Assembly: GCA_014239455.1 (NCBI GenBank)
Contig: JAAZYV010000019.1
Span: 1-64,000, forward strand
DNA: 64,000 nucleotides
Reading direction: 5' to 3'
Origin: Paracoccaceae bacterium
GTDB taxonomy: Bacteria > Pseudomonadota > Alphaproteobacteria > Rhodobacterales > Rhodobacteraceae
Both the position numbers and the translations under genes were made by a program. Below, one piece after another: positions 7,632 through 17,219 of this stretch; the first letter of the stretch is position 1; every line of letters starts with the position of its first letter. The notes beneath the pieces were generated by a model that was not told the origin of the DNA, did not search any database, and saw only the letters and a list, made by a program, of their open reading frames with translations.

Positions 7632-10115
7632 ATGCCAAGATTTTTCAAATCACTTGCGATACTATTTATTGCGATAATTATACTTGCAATTAGCACAACA
7701 CTTTTCATAAGTTTTTTGGCACAAAAATCTTTGCCTGACTATAATAGAGTGGTCGAAAGTTCATTTATAAAACAAGAGATAGTCGTTTTTAGAGATGACT
7801 ATGCAATACCTGATATCAAAGGAAAAGAAGACGAGGATGTTTTTTTTGCCCTAGGATATGTTCACGCTCAAGATAGATTGTGGCAAATGCTTTTACTAAG
7901 GAGAACAGCACAAGGTAAACTTTCAGAATATTTTGGAACAGAGACCCTAGATACAGATATTTTCATGCGAACTTTAGACATATACAACAAAGCACACAAA
8001 AGCATTGGGTACGTATCACCAGAAATTCTTCAATTGATTAAAGCTTACTCTAACGGAGTTAACCAAAGACTCATGGATATTCGGCGAGAAGGTTTAGGAC
8101 GAGGCACGCCCAACCTCTTTCTCTTCCCACCGAAAGTAGCACCCTGGACACCAACAGACAGTATCGCAATACTTAAACTCTTAGCCTTACAAAATAATGA
8201 AAGTGCTCAAAAAGAGGTCATTCGATTAAACCTATTGAAGGCTGGTGTTTCTTCAAAAAGGTTATCAGATCTATTTTCAGGCATCCCAGATATTTCTGAC
8301 TCCAAAACTTTATCTAATCTCGACATGCTATCAGATCTGGAATCAAGCCCTGATCCGGATAAAACCATCAATAAGAGTTTACTATTTAAAAACCCTCTCA
8401 CAAATAGTGATTTGGGAACTGCCAATGCTTCCAATGTTTGGGTGTCATTGCCTCCCAGAACAGCTTCTGGAAGCACTCTAGTCGGATATAACCTACACAC
8501 TAAATTTGAAGTACCAATAATCTGGATGATAGCAAAATTGACCTATGAAAAAAATACAGTAATAGGAGCAACTATTCCTGGAATTCCAGCTATTTTGACA
8601 GGTCGATCAAAATTTATCTCTTGGGGCATAGCAAGCTCTAATTTGGATAATCAGGATTTAATCATAGAAAATATTAATCCTAATAACCCAGAAGAGTATC
8701 TTGATACTGGAGAATATAAGAAATTCAAAAAAAGAACTGTTCTCATTAAAATACGTGGCAAACCGGGATTGACTCATACAATTAGATCAACTGAACGAGG
8801 TCCCATCATTCCCCCAAAAGCCTATGGACTTCAAACTATAGTATCTACCAATCAAGCAGTTGCATTAAAATGGACTGGATTAGATCCGAAAGATAGGTCA
8901 ATTGAGTCTCTGATATTGGCGATGGCCGCCAAGGACATATTGGCTGCTAAACAGGCATTCAAATACCTAGTGGTCCCATCATACAATGTTTTGCTAGCTG
9001 ATCCTAAAAGCGCTGTAATAGTGAGCGCCGGAAAAATTCCGAATAGGATTGAAACATTAGGTGACAGTTTTGGTGTAATCCCATCCCTGGGGTGGAAAAA
9101 TCCTATGGAGTGGAATGGTTATCTAGAGTTTGATAAGAATCCATCAATTTCAGATACATTGAATGATACTTTATTTAATACTAACAACAGGCTAACGAAA
9201 AATGATTATCCTGAACATTTTAGTTATGATTGGGAAGGAAGTCAAAGAAATCTAAGAATGCGAGATCTTTTTGAGAAGAGACAGTTTCATAGTTTACAAA
9301 GCTTTAAGGAAATTCACTCAGATATTGTTTCTTCTAGCGCTAGAACTGTACTTCCATTATTAGCAAAAAATCTATGGTATTCTCAAACATTAACTATGGA
9401 CAACGACTTGATTAGTTTAAGAAAAAAGGCTCTAGAATTACTGGGGGAATGGAATGGAGAGATGTCAATTCATCTTTCCCAACCGCTTATTTACAATAGC
9501 TGGGTAAGCCAGTTTCAAAGAATGATTCTACAGGATGAACTCGGATCAAAAATGCACTGGTTTAAATCAATCAAACCTGATTTCCTGGAACGCGTCTTAA
9601 GGAATGTGGATGGAGCTGGAATCTGGTGCGATATTATACAAACCCAAAAAATAGAAACCTGTGATGAATTAGCCCTGATGGCCCTTGATGACGCCCTGGT
9701 AACCAACGTTAAGCTGATTAGGTCAGATATAGCTGAATGGCGTTGGGGAGACTATCATAAAGCTCGTTTCAAGGAGAAGATCATCGGTGGCTATCCAATT
9801 ATTTCTTACTTAACCAATATCGTCTATGAAACACCCGGTGGCGATAACACATTATCTATGGCTAGATCACTAAGGTCTTCGAGTAATATCCATGACGTGA
9901 GATATGGTAGTACATTGAGAATTATTTTTGATTTATCTAATCCAAATTATTCTTTTATGTCTATGCCAACTGGACAAAGCGGACACTTGTTTTCTAGACA
10001 TTATGATGATTTTTCAATACTTTGGAAGAAAGACGAATACCATCAAATTTATCTAGATGATACAAAGTCAAAAACTAATGCTTCAAGTATGATGAATTTT
10101 AAACCCCTAAATTAA
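7632..10115 (+). CDS. penicillin acylase family (Ntn hydrolase) protein
   Basis: 827 residues. One hydrophobic N-terminal segment (about 8-30) acts as signal or anchor, so the enzyme should be periplasmic. The alpha part contains VFFALGYVHAQDRLWQM and GKLSEYFG, both typical of the family. The predicted autocleavage site is before Ser267 in ANASNVWVSLPP, giving a beta chain with an N-terminal serine nucleophile; the usual residue before it is Gly, here Ala266. TERGPIIP and the STNQAVALKW region match the beta chain. Family members hydrolyse penicillins, acyl-homoserine lactones, aculeacins or other amides; the substrate here is unknown. Its stop overlaps the sufS stop by 4 bases, tail to tail. 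Confidence 0.92.
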   Translation: MPRFFKSLAILFIAIIILAISTTLFISFLAQKSLPDYNRVVESSFIKQEIVVFRDDYAIPDIKGKEDEDVFFALGYVHAQDRLWQMLLLRRTAQGKLSEYFGTETLDTDIFMRTLDIYNKAHKSIGYVSPEILQLIKAYSNGVNQRLMDIRREGLGRGTPNLFLFPPKVAPWTPTDSIAILKLLALQNNESAQKEVIRLNLLKAGVSSKRLSDLFSGIPDISDSKTLSNLDMLSDLESSPDPDKTINKSLLFKNPLTNSDLGTANASNVWVSLPPRTASGSTLVGYNLHTKFEVPIIWMIAKLTYEKNTVIGATIPGIPAILTGRSKFISWGIASSNLDNQDLIIENINPNNPEEYLDTGEYKKFKKRTVLIKIRGKPGLTHTIRSTERGPIIPPKAYGLQTIVSTNQAVALKWTGLDPKDRSIESLILAMAAKDILAAKQAFKYLVVPSYNVLLADPKSAVIVSAGKIPNRIETLGDSFGVIPSLGWKNPMEWNGYLEFDKNPSISDTLNDTLFNTNNRLTKNDYPEHFSYDWEGSQRNLRMRDLFEKRQFHSLQSFKEIHSDIVSSSARTVLPLLAKNLWYSQTLTMDNDLISLRKKALELLGEWNGEMSIHLSQPLIYNSWVSQFQRMILQDELGSKMHWFKSIKPDFLERVLRNVDGAGIWCDIIQTQKIETCDELALMALDDALVTNVKLIRSDIAEWRWGDYHKARFKEKIIGGYPIISYLTNIVYETPGGDNTLSMARSLRSSSNIHDVRYGSTLRIIFDLSNPNYSFMSMPTGQSGHLFSRHYDDFSILWKKDEYHQIYLDDTKSKTNASSMMNFKPLN

Positions 10116-11335
10116 CGAACCAGCTCAATAGCAAATTTAAGGGCTTTCACCAATTTCTCTATATCTTCTTCAGTATTATACATTGCTAGTGAGGCCCGAC
10201 AAGTAGCAGAAAAACCAAGATAATCAAGTAAGGGCTGTGCACAATGGTGTCCTGCCCGAACTGCGACACCTTTCTGATCTACTATGGTTGCTATATCGTG
10301 AGGATGCAGTTTATTGCCTCTAATAATGAAAGAAAAGATTCCCCCTTTATCACTGTTAGTTCCTTGTAGATTTAGAAAATCAAGTTCTGATAGCCTAATA
10401 TTCGTATATTCGACCAATCCACTTTCATATTCTAAGATATTTTCTCTCCCTAACATTTCGACAAAATCTATTGCAGCACCTAAACCTATCATTGGAATTA
10501 TAGCTGGTGTGCCGGCTTCAAATTTGTGAGGAGGAATATTATACGAAACACTTTCTCTACCCACATGATTAATCATGGATCCACCACCTAAAAATGGTTG
10601 CATCTCTTCAAACCGTGCTTTCTTAACATATAGGGCCCCAGAAGCTGAAGGCCCGTAAAGTTTGTGACCAGTAAAGACATAGAAATCACAGCCTAAATCT
10701 TGCACACTTACCGGTAAGTGGACTATTGCCTGAGAACCATCAACTACTGAAATAATATTCTTATCTCTTGCTGCACTACAAATAGACTTCACATCTACTA
10801 TACTCCCCAGTACGTTTGACATTTGTGTTATTGAAACCAATTTAGTTTTCTCATTCATTGCGGAAATGATATCTTCTGCTAGTAAAGAACCATCAGCTCG
10901 GGTTTCCACCCACTTTAATTGAATACCCATTCTTTCTCTTAGAAAATGCCAGGGAATTATATTTGAATGATGCTCAGCTATTGACAAGATTATCTGATCA
11001 CCCTCAACAAGGTTTTTTTCTGCCCATGCATAAGCAATAAGATTCAAACCTTCTGTTGATCCAGAAGTAAATATTACCTCTTCGGCATTACCCGCATCAA
11101 TAAATCTCCTGATCTTTTCCCGTACTGATTCAAATTTCTCAGTTGCAAGATTAGACAAATAATGAAGTCCGCGATGCACATTTGCATATTCAAATTCGTA
11201 GCCTTTTGTTACAGCCTCTATTACACATCTTGGTTTCTGTGCTGAAGCTCCATTATCAAGATAACATAAAGGCTCTCCTCTAATTTTAGTGTTTAAAATA
11301 GGGAACTCTTTTCTTACTGACTCTATGTCAAGCAT
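10112..11335 (-). CDS. sufS: cysteine desulfurase SufS (group II)
   Basis: 407 residues. A PLP enzyme that takes sulfur from cysteine for Fe-S assembly. The PLP lysine is in FTGHKLYGPSASGALYVKK (Lys225) and the persulfide cysteine in VRAGHHCAQPLLD (Cys365), matching the spacing of SufS. CRASLAMYNT near the C-terminus is also family typical. It is the last gene of the minus-strand suf cluster; its start overlaps the upstream YIP1-like gene by 8 bases, implying translational coupling. SufE, SufT and SufA, which often follow in alphaproteobacteria, are not here, because the next gene is convergent. Confidence 0.96.
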   Translation of the reverse strand: MLDIESVRKEFPILNTKIRGEPLCYLDNGASAQKPRCVIEAVTKGYEFEYANVHRGLHYLSNLATEKFESVREKIRRFIDAGNAEEVIFTSGSTEGLNLIAYAWAEKNLVEGDQIILSIAEHHSNIIPWHFLRERMGIQLKWVETRADGSLLAEDIISAMNEKTKLVSITQMSNVLGSIVDVKSICSAARDKNIISVVDGSQAIVHLPVSVQDLGCDFYVFTGHKLYGPSASGALYVKKARFEEMQPFLGGGSMINHVGRESVSYNIPPHKFEAGTPAIIPMIGLGAAIDFVEMLGRENILEYESGLVEYTNIRLSELDFLNLQGTNSDKGGIFSFIIRGNKLHPHDIATIVDQKGVAVRAGHHCAQPLLDYLGFSATCRASLAMYNTEEDIEKLVKALKFAIELVR

Positions 11336-11939
11336 TAAACCCTGCCCTTTCTAGGAAACTAAAACCTAAAAAATCCATTATCTGTACAAGTATTGCTATC
11401 ACCAAAATAAACAGAACTAAGCCCACCGCAAATACTATGAAAGTTGATCTAAAATTGTGAATCTTAACAGCGCATTCGGAAAGAACCCACATTATCCAAA
11501 AATTGGTTAAAATAATTAAATACCCAGCCAAAGCAATATTTAATTGGATAGCTATAAACAGTCCTAAATTAATGAAAATTAAAACAAAGTGAATCCACAC
11601 AACCCCCTTTAATGCATGGAAAAAAGATCCTGAACCAGAAAATAGTCTACCACCATAGGTTAAAAGGGTAGTAATAAAAAAAATCTTACCAAATTCAATT
11701 ATTGACAGGAGAAATGGTCTATTTAATACCAAATCTATATAAGGTCCCAATAAAGTTTCTTCATTTTTGTTTGCTGAATAAGTCACTACATTAAAAAGAT
11801 GAGTTAAGAGCGTATTCAGGACTGAAACGAACAAAGTTGCTTCAGTTAATGTACGCCAATTAACGTCTATGTTTACCACATAACCTAAAACAGATTTTGG
11901 AGAAAAAAAGCTTCGTAAAACTAAATTAGCTGGAGTCAT
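11328..11939 (-). CDS. YIP1-like integral membrane protein in suf operon (second copy)
   Basis: About 203 residues with five or so hydrophobic segments (around residues 37-50, 80-100, 111-131, 138-158 and 173-195 of the longer frame). The overall pattern, with an N-terminal PxxVL-like start (FFSPKSVLGYVV), resembles the YIP1 family of small membrane proteins. I chose the ATG at 11939 because AGGAG lies 7 bases upstream; an ATG at 11954 that overlaps the previous stop (TGATG) is also possible. It overlaps sufS by 8 bases. YIP1-like genes are seen in suf operons of some alphaproteobacteria, but their role in Fe-S assembly is unknown. Confidence 0.7.
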   Translation of the reverse strand: MTPANLVLRSFFSPKSVLGYVVNIDVNWRTLTEATLFVSVLNTLLTHLFNVVTYSANKNEETLLGPYIDLVLNRPFLLSIIEFGKIFFITTLLTYGGRLFSGSGSFFHALKGVVWIHFVLIFINLGLFIAIQLNIALAGYLIILTNFWIMWVLSECAVKIHNFRSTFIVFAVGLVLFILVIAILVQIMDFLGFSFLERAGFNA

Positions 11940-11953
11940 TGAATTACTCCTCA

Positions 11954-12559
11954 TCAAGCCACTAAATAAGACAAAAATAGGTAACTAGATAAAAGTATAA
12001 TAAATACTGGAAGATGAGAAAAAAATCTTTCAGCTGCACAGAAAATTGTGGAAAATATCCATGCATACATGATCACTGTGGCACATTCAATAAATTTAAA
12101 TAAAAATCCATTAGGAAATAAGCCGTGCAGTAATCCCGCTAGCAATAGCAATGGTGACGCGACAATAATTGACCAAAAAAAGGCTAACCTTGCTTCAAAG
12201 AATGAAGCCTTTCCCTTAAATGGTATAGCAAATAAGTGGGTCAAAATTGATAAAAAATAAAGAAAAATAGGCCCAAAAAATATTGATGTGAATAGATCTA
12301 TCCCCACATAATCAAAAAAAATATCTTTATTGGATTGGATATCATAGTTAGTTACCCTTCCAGGTAACCTTTCCAAGAAAAGAACTATTGAAATAAAGAA
12401 TGCGTAAGCCAGCAGTCTCGACTCAGAAGTAAAATTATTTAATTGATTCCTAAATGACATCCTTAAATCAAGATATGCCTTAAATATATCAGCAACAAAT
12501 CCACTTAGAAGAAATGATCTAATCACATTTTCCGGAAAGATTCTTCTCATGTAAGCCAT
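11954..12559 (-). CDS. YIP1-like integral membrane protein in suf operon (first copy)
   Basis: 201 residues, strongly hydrophobic, with about five predicted membrane spans (around 50-63, 88-110, 123-150, 158-175, 183-200). It shows the same general architecture as the next gene downstream but no obvious direct sequence identity by eye. It starts 9 bases after the sufD stop and its own stop touches the following gene, so it belongs to the operon. Assignment to the YIP1 family rests on topology, length and context and is weaker than for its neighbours. Possible jobs are membrane tethering of SufBCD or import of a substrate; neither can be read from the sequence. Confidence 0.65.
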   Translation of the reverse strand: MAYMRRIFPENVIRSFLLSGFVADIFKAYLDLRMSFRNQLNNFTSESRLLAYAFFISIVLFLERLPGRVTNYDIQSNKDIFFDYVGIDLFTSIFFGPIFLYFLSILTHLFAIPFKGKASFFEARLAFFWSIIVASPLLLLAGLLHGLFPNGFLFKFIECATVIMYAWIFSTIFCAAERFFSHLPVFIILLSSYLFLSYLVA

Positions 12560-12568
12560 TATCTTTCT

Positions 12569-13840
12569 TTAACCTAAAGTTTCTTGAATTTCTTTTCTCA
12601 CGAATTTCGAAAATTCAAGATCACTTATTTCCTCAACTACTTCTTCAAGAAAAGCCTCAACAAGGATCTTTCGTGCTTCATTTGCGCTAATTCCTCTAGA
12701 TTTAAGATAGAAGAGATGTTCCGAGTTAAGAGATCCAGAAGTCGATCCATGTGAACAAATTACATCGTCAGCATATATCTCCAGCTCTGGTTTAACCAAA
12801 AAATCGCTTTCCTCATCCAAAAGCAATCCATTACTCATTTGATATCCGTCAGTTTTTTGGGCTTTTGGGTCCACATAAATCTTTCCTTGAAAAACAGCCT
12901 TAGCTCCTTGAGTCAAAACATTTTTTATGATTTGACGACTTTTGCTAGAATTCTCCAAGTGTGCTATAAACACTGCATTGTCGCAAATAGAACTTTGGTT
13001 ACATCCTACTCCCAAACCTGCTAAAGTCACATCGCATTGAGATCCCTCCAAATTTAAAAATGTTTCATTGCGGACGGCACCATTACTTAAGTTTATCCCT
13101 ATAGTTTTTACCACTGAAGAGTCCATGCAATTAATGAAAAAATGAGTTATGATTGAATTTCTCGCGAATCGACTTACTAAACGGTTATGGTTTAACGTTG
13201 AATTAGGATCCAAAAACCCCTCCGTAACCACATTATATCGAGCGTTCCCAGAAAAATGCTCAATAATGTGAAATTCTGAATCAGTGTTAATTTTGAGAAG
13301 ATGCCGTATATTAACCTTGTCCTCTATTTCACCAGAATAGAAAATATGTATTGGTTTTCTGGGAGATTCTTTGCAGTTAAGAAAAAGTCCTTGCGAAGTC
13401 TCACCACCATTCAATAAGGCAAAAGGCCTCTCATACGACTTCCTTGCTTTGGTTTCTGCTTCACCAAGCAACTTATTGGCCCAATGAAACTGATCACAGA
13501 CAGATTCTTCAAAATTAGAAATTTCACATTCTTTCAATTTCTTATTCAAATTTTGCAAGGTAACAGGATCGATGATCCCATCAACGAAATCGACATAAAA
13601 TTCAGGTCTATTTTCAATATATTGAGTATCATTTTCCGGCAAGTTTTTTTCGCTCCCCGAAATTATGCCAGTGGTATTCCACAATTTAGGTGAAGTGAAT
13701 TTCCAGTACTCAGCATTTCTTGAAGGCATACCTACTTTCTTGAGATTCGCCTGACATTGTTCCTGATACTTGAGAGCCCATTTAGAGCGCTTGCGAGAGT
13801 TGCTTACTTTATATATGGAATGTTCCTCTTGATTTTTCAT
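12569..13840 (-). CDS. sufD: Fe-S cluster assembly protein SufD
   Basis: 423 residues. SufD pairs with SufB in the SufBC2D scaffold that builds Fe-S clusters. The C-terminal half shows the SufB/SufD beta-helix family motifs: GKIYVDPKAQKTDGYQMSNGLLLDEESDF, then PELEIYADDVICSHGSTSGSLNSEHLFYLKSRGIS. The His of CSHG is the conserved residue at the SufB-SufD interface. The N-terminal region (MPSRNAEYWKFTSP) is also typical. It follows sufC by 8 bases and precedes the two YIP1-like genes. Confidence 0.95.
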   Translation of the reverse strand: MKNQEEHSIYKVSNSRKRSKWALKYQEQCQANLKKVGMPSRNAEYWKFTSPKLWNTTGIISGSEKNLPENDTQYIENRPEFYVDFVDGIIDPVTLQNLNKKLKECEISNFEESVCDQFHWANKLLGEAETKARKSYERPFALLNGGETSQGLFLNCKESPRKPIHIFYSGEIEDKVNIRHLLKINTDSEFHIIEHFSGNARYNVVTEGFLDPNSTLNHNRLVSRFARNSIITHFFINCMDSSVVKTIGINLSNGAVRNETFLNLEGSQCDVTLAGLGVGCNQSSICDNAVFIAHLENSSKSRQIIKNVLTQGAKAVFQGKIYVDPKAQKTDGYQMSNGLLLDEESDFLVKPELEIYADDVICSHGSTSGSLNSEHLFYLKSRGISANEARKILVEAFLEEVVEEISDLEFSKFVRKEIQETLG

Positions 13841-13848
13841 ATGGTACT

Positions 13849-14607
13849 CTAATTTGTCTGGTTAGCATTCAAATGCCCATAGCCTTTTTCCTCTACTTGC
13901 AAAGCTAGATCAGGACCACCTGTTTTGATAATCCTTCCATTTACCATAATGTGCACATAATCAGGCTTGATATAGTTTAAAAGACGTTGATAGTGCGTAA
14001 TAATTAAAAAAGACCTATTTGGAGACCTCAGTGCATTTACGCCCTGAGAAACTTGTCTCATAGCATCTACATCAAGACCACTATCAGTTTCATCCAAAAT
14101 ACACAATTTTGGCTCTAAGAGAGCCATTTGAAGAATTTCATTTCTCTTTTTCTCACCACCTGAAAAACCTACGTTCAAGGGTCGTTTAAGCATTTCCATA
14201 TCGATACTAAGTTGTGAGGCCTTATGTTTAACTAGTTTCAAGAATTCTGCTGGATTAAGTTCCTTTTCGTTTCGAGTCTTTTTTTGAGAGTTCAGTGCAG
14301 TTCTCATAAAAGATAGATTCCCTACGCCAGGGATCTCAAGTGGATATTGGAATGCTAGAAAAATTCCTTTTGTTGCCCTATCCTGTGCCTCTAGCTCCAA
14401 TATACTATTACCCTCCAAATTGATATCTCCTCCAGTAATTTCATAACCCTCCTTACCACATATAGCGTGCGAAAGAGTGGATTTTCCTGAACCGTTCGGT
14501 CCCATGATAGCATGTACCTCACCTGCATTTATCTTTAAGTTAAATCCCTGAATTATTTCTTTTTCAACTTCTGATATTTTTACCTTTAAATCTTTTACTT
14601 CTAACAT
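13849..14607 (-). CDS. sufC: Fe-S assembly ATPase SufC
   Basis: 252 residues counted from the ATG at 14607; an upstream TTG in the same frame would overlap the sufB stop, but the ATG is preceded by AGG at good distance. ABC-type ATPase: Walker A GPNGSGKST, Q-loop FLAFQYPLEIPGV, signature FSGGEKKRNEILQM, Walker B LCILDETDSGLDVDA and the H-loop ITHYQR. Pairs with SufB and SufD to drive cluster assembly in the cytoplasm. The ATG lies 2 bases after the sufB TGA, a coupled arrangement. Confidence 0.96.
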   Translation of the reverse strand: MLEVKDLKVKISEVEKEIIQGFNLKINAGEVHAIMGPNGSGKSTLSHAICGKEGYEITGGDINLEGNSILELEAQDRATKGIFLAFQYPLEIPGVGNLSFMRTALNSQKKTRNEKELNPAEFLKLVKHKASQLSIDMEMLKRPLNVGFSGGEKKRNEILQMALLEPKLCILDETDSGLDVDAMRQVSQGVNALRSPNRSFLIITHYQRLLNYIKPDYVHIMVNGRIIKTGGPDLALQVEEKGYGHLNANQTN

Positions 14608-14609
14608 TA

Positions 14610-16133
14610 TCAACCTACTGAACCTTCTAAACTAATTGCTACTAATTTCTGAGCTTCTAATGCAAACTCCATGGGTAGGGCTTGTAATACTTCTTTACAA
14701 AAACCGTTAACAATCAACGCCACGGCATCCTCCTCACCAATACCTCTTTGCAAACAATAGAATAATTGATCTTCATCTATCTTTGAGGTAGTTGCTTCAT
14801 GCTCAGTTCTTGAAGAACTATTTTTGTTTTCAATATAAGGAACTGTGTGAGCCCCACATCTGTTTCCAATCAAAAGACTGTCACATTGGGTGAAATTCCT
14901 ACTACCTAATGCTTTAGGATGTATATTAACTAATCCTCTATATGTGTTCTGAGCCTTACCAGCAGATATCCCTTTCGAAACAATCCTACTTCTCGTACCT
15001 TTGCCTAAATGGGTCATTTTTGTTCCCGTATCGGCCTGCTGATAGTTATTAGCGATCGCAACAGAATAAAATTCACCCTGACTGTAATCTCCTCTTAAAA
15101 TACAGGATGGGTATTTCCATGTGACGGCAGAGCCCGTTTCAATTTGTGTCCACATCACCTTAGATCTAATCCCTCGGCAATCAGCCCTTTTCGTGACAAA
15201 ATTATAGATACCTCCTTTTCCATTCTTGTCGCCTGGATACCAATTCTGAACAGTAGAATATTTAATATCTGCATTATCGAGAGCAACTAATTCTACTACT
15301 GCCGCATGGAGCTGATTAGTGTCACGCATGGGAGCTGTACAACCCTCCAAATAACTTACCTGTGAATCTTTATCAGCTATAATCAGTGTGCGCTCGAACT
15401 GACCTGTATTTTCCGCGTTAATCCTAAAATAAGTACTTAATTCCATGGGGCACTTAACCCCTTCAGGAATGTAAACAAATGATCCATCAGAAAAAACTGC
15501 CGAATTCAAGGTAGCAAAATAGTTATCTGATCTTGGAACAACTGTGCCAATATATTTTCTCACAAGCTCAGGGTGAGAGTGTATGGCTTCAGAAATTGAG
15601 CAAAAAATGATACCCAACTTAGCTAATTCATCCTTAAAGGTGGTTCCTACTGAAACGCTATCGAACACAACATCCACTGCCACCTTTGGTTTTGCGTCAG
15701 GACTAGCGTATTCTGCTCCCACAACGCCAGCTAAAAATTCTTGTTCTTTAAGAGGTATCCCTAGCTTGGCATAGGTCTCAAGTAAAGCTGGTTCAACATC
15801 GGCCAAGGATTTTGGCCTTTCTTTAAGAGATTTAGGTTTGGCATAATAATACTGATCCTGGTAATCAATTTTTTCATACTTCAACATCGGCCAATTTGGT
15901 TCAAACATTTTTGTCCATCGTCGATATGCTTCTAATCTCCAAGTTAGCATCCATTCTGGTTCCAAATTCTTCTTTGAGATTAGCTTAACAATCTCCTCTG
16001 AAATGCCTTTAGGAGCATAATCCATATCGATTTTAGTACTAAAGCCGTACTTATACTCACCTCTTAAAGAATTCACAGAATCAATTGTTCCTGGATCGAT
16101 TCCTGTTTTAGCTTCTGTATAAATTTTTGGCAT
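14610..16133 (-). CDS. sufB: Fe-S cluster assembly scaffold SufB
   Basis: 507 residues from the ATG at 16133. A GTG 12 bases upstream is in frame, but the GGGTGAG Shine-Dalgarno-like site runs through it, which favours the ATG. SufB motifs: [28 protein letters not shown], the C-T-AP stretch in [22 protein letters not shown], and [25 protein letters not shown], holding the conserved cysteine (RCGAHT) close to the SufD-facing side. It nucleates [4Fe-4S] clusters with SufC and SufD. It sits 35 bases after the NifS-like gene, the widest gap inside the operon. Confidence 0.96.
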   Translation of the reverse strand: MPKIYTEAKTGIDPGTIDSVNSLRGEYKYGFSTKIDMDYAPKGISEEIVKLISKKNLEPEWMLTWRLEAYRRWTKMFEPNWPMLKYEKIDYQDQYYYAKPKSLKERPKSLADVEPALLETYAKLGIPLKEQEFLAGVVGAEYASPDAKPKVAVDVVFDSVSVGTTFKDELAKLGIIFCSISEAIHSHPELVRKYIGTVVPRSDNYFATLNSAVFSDGSFVYIPEGVKCPMELSTYFRINAENTGQFERTLIIADKDSQVSYLEGCTAPMRDTNQLHAAVVELVALDNADIKYSTVQNWYPGDKNGKGGIYNFVTKRADCRGIRSKVMWTQIETGSAVTWKYPSCILRGDYSQGEFYSVAIANNYQQADTGTKMTHLGKGTRSRIVSKGISAGKAQNTYRGLVNIHPKALGSRNFTQCDSLLIGNRCGAHTVPYIENKNSSSRTEHEATTSKIDEDQLFYCLQRGIGEEDAVALIVNGFCKEVLQALPMEFALEAQKLVAISLEGSVG

Positions 16134-16168
16134 TGTGCATCTCACCCATTTTGATCAAAAAATTATTT

Positions 16169-17215
16169 TTATGCTGCTTTTTTTTTCCACTCTTTCAACT
16201 GTAAAGACCAGGCCTCTACAAATCTCTCTAAGTCTTCAATTGTTGTAGTTGGCCCTATAGAAACTCTGATTCCACAATCGCTTAATTCTTTTGAATATCC
16301 CATAGATACCACTGCTCTGCCTTTATCTTTCTTTCCATTAGAACAAGCCATACCTGAAGAAACCGAAAATCCTCTTAAATCTAGACCAGCTACTTGTAAA
16401 TCACCTCGCCATCCAGGAGTTAGAAAGTAACTCGTGTTCGGCAATCTGTTGACCGACGTACCTATTATAATCGTGTTGTCGTTTACTTCCTTTAAGAGCT
16501 TTTCTAAATAGTCACGTCTTTTTCTAATCTTTGACTCTAAGCCTGACTTGATTTCAGCTGACCTATATTCAGCCGCAGCAGCAAATCCTAGAATATTGGT
16601 TAGACTCTCGGTCCCAGATCTATTCCCAGTTTCTTGACCTCCTCCTCTAATAAGTGGCTCTATTGTTGCACTGTCATTAACAAGTAATGCCCCGACACCT
16701 TTTGGGCCTCCTATCTTGTGAGATGATATTACTGCAAATTCATAAGAAACATCCAAAAAATCAGTTCGAACCTTACCAAATGCCTGAACAGCATCTGTAA
16801 ATAAGATTCCCTCTGGCACATCTTGAATGATACCAGTTTCTGAATTGGCCATTTGCAAACTTGATTCCCCTGGGGTTTGCACCGTTACAAGGCCAAATTT
16901 AGATACACTTAAGTTGGGATTTGCCCAAACTTTCACACAATCATGTTCTATGGGGGCACATTCAAAAAAGCGGGAATGAAGCACCATAGAGGCTGCTTCT
17001 GTTGCTCCAGAAGTAAAAACAAGTGAGTGACGAGAGCTCAATCCAACGATTTCTGCTATCTTATCTCTCGCATTTTCCAAAGCGTTTCTTGCTTCTCTAC
17101 CTTCAAAATGACTTGATGAGGGATTACCATAGTGTTGCAAAGACTGGGTCATTGCAGCCGAAGCATGTTTTGATAAAGGCTCTGAAGCATTCCAGTCTAA
17201 ATAAATTCTCTGCAT
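16169..17215 (-). CDS. cysteine desulfurase, NifS/IscS-like (group I)
   Basis: 348 residues from the ATG at 17215 (MQRIYLDWNASEPL), the position where IscS/NifS proteins begin; a longer frame would run into the iscR gene. The PLP lysine is in AVISSHKIGGPKGVGALLV. The active-site cysteine is in SSGMACSNGKKDKGRAVVSMGY, a short-loop variant. GGGQETGNRSGTES is conserved. It starts 4 bases after the iscR stop. With SufS downstream this operon encodes two different cysteine desulfurases; this one may serve thiolation (MnmA also lies in this window) or support SufS. Which one feeds SufBCD cannot be decided here. Confidence 0.92.
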   Translation of the reverse strand: MQRIYLDWNASEPLSKHASAAMTQSLQHYGNPSSSHFEGREARNALENARDKIAEIVGLSSRHSLVFTSGATEAASMVLHSRFFECAPIEHDCVKVWANPNLSVSKFGLVTVQTPGESSLQMANSETGIIQDVPEGILFTDAVQAFGKVRTDFLDVSYEFAVISSHKIGGPKGVGALLVNDSATIEPLIRGGGQETGNRSGTESLTNILGFAAAAEYRSAEIKSGLESKIRKRRDYLEKLLKEVNDNTIIIGTSVNRLPNTSYFLTPGWRGDLQVAGLDLRGFSVSSGMACSNGKKDKGRAVVSMGYSKELSDCGIRVSIGPTTTIEDLERFVEAWSLQLKEWKKKAA

Positions 17216-17219
17216 AACT

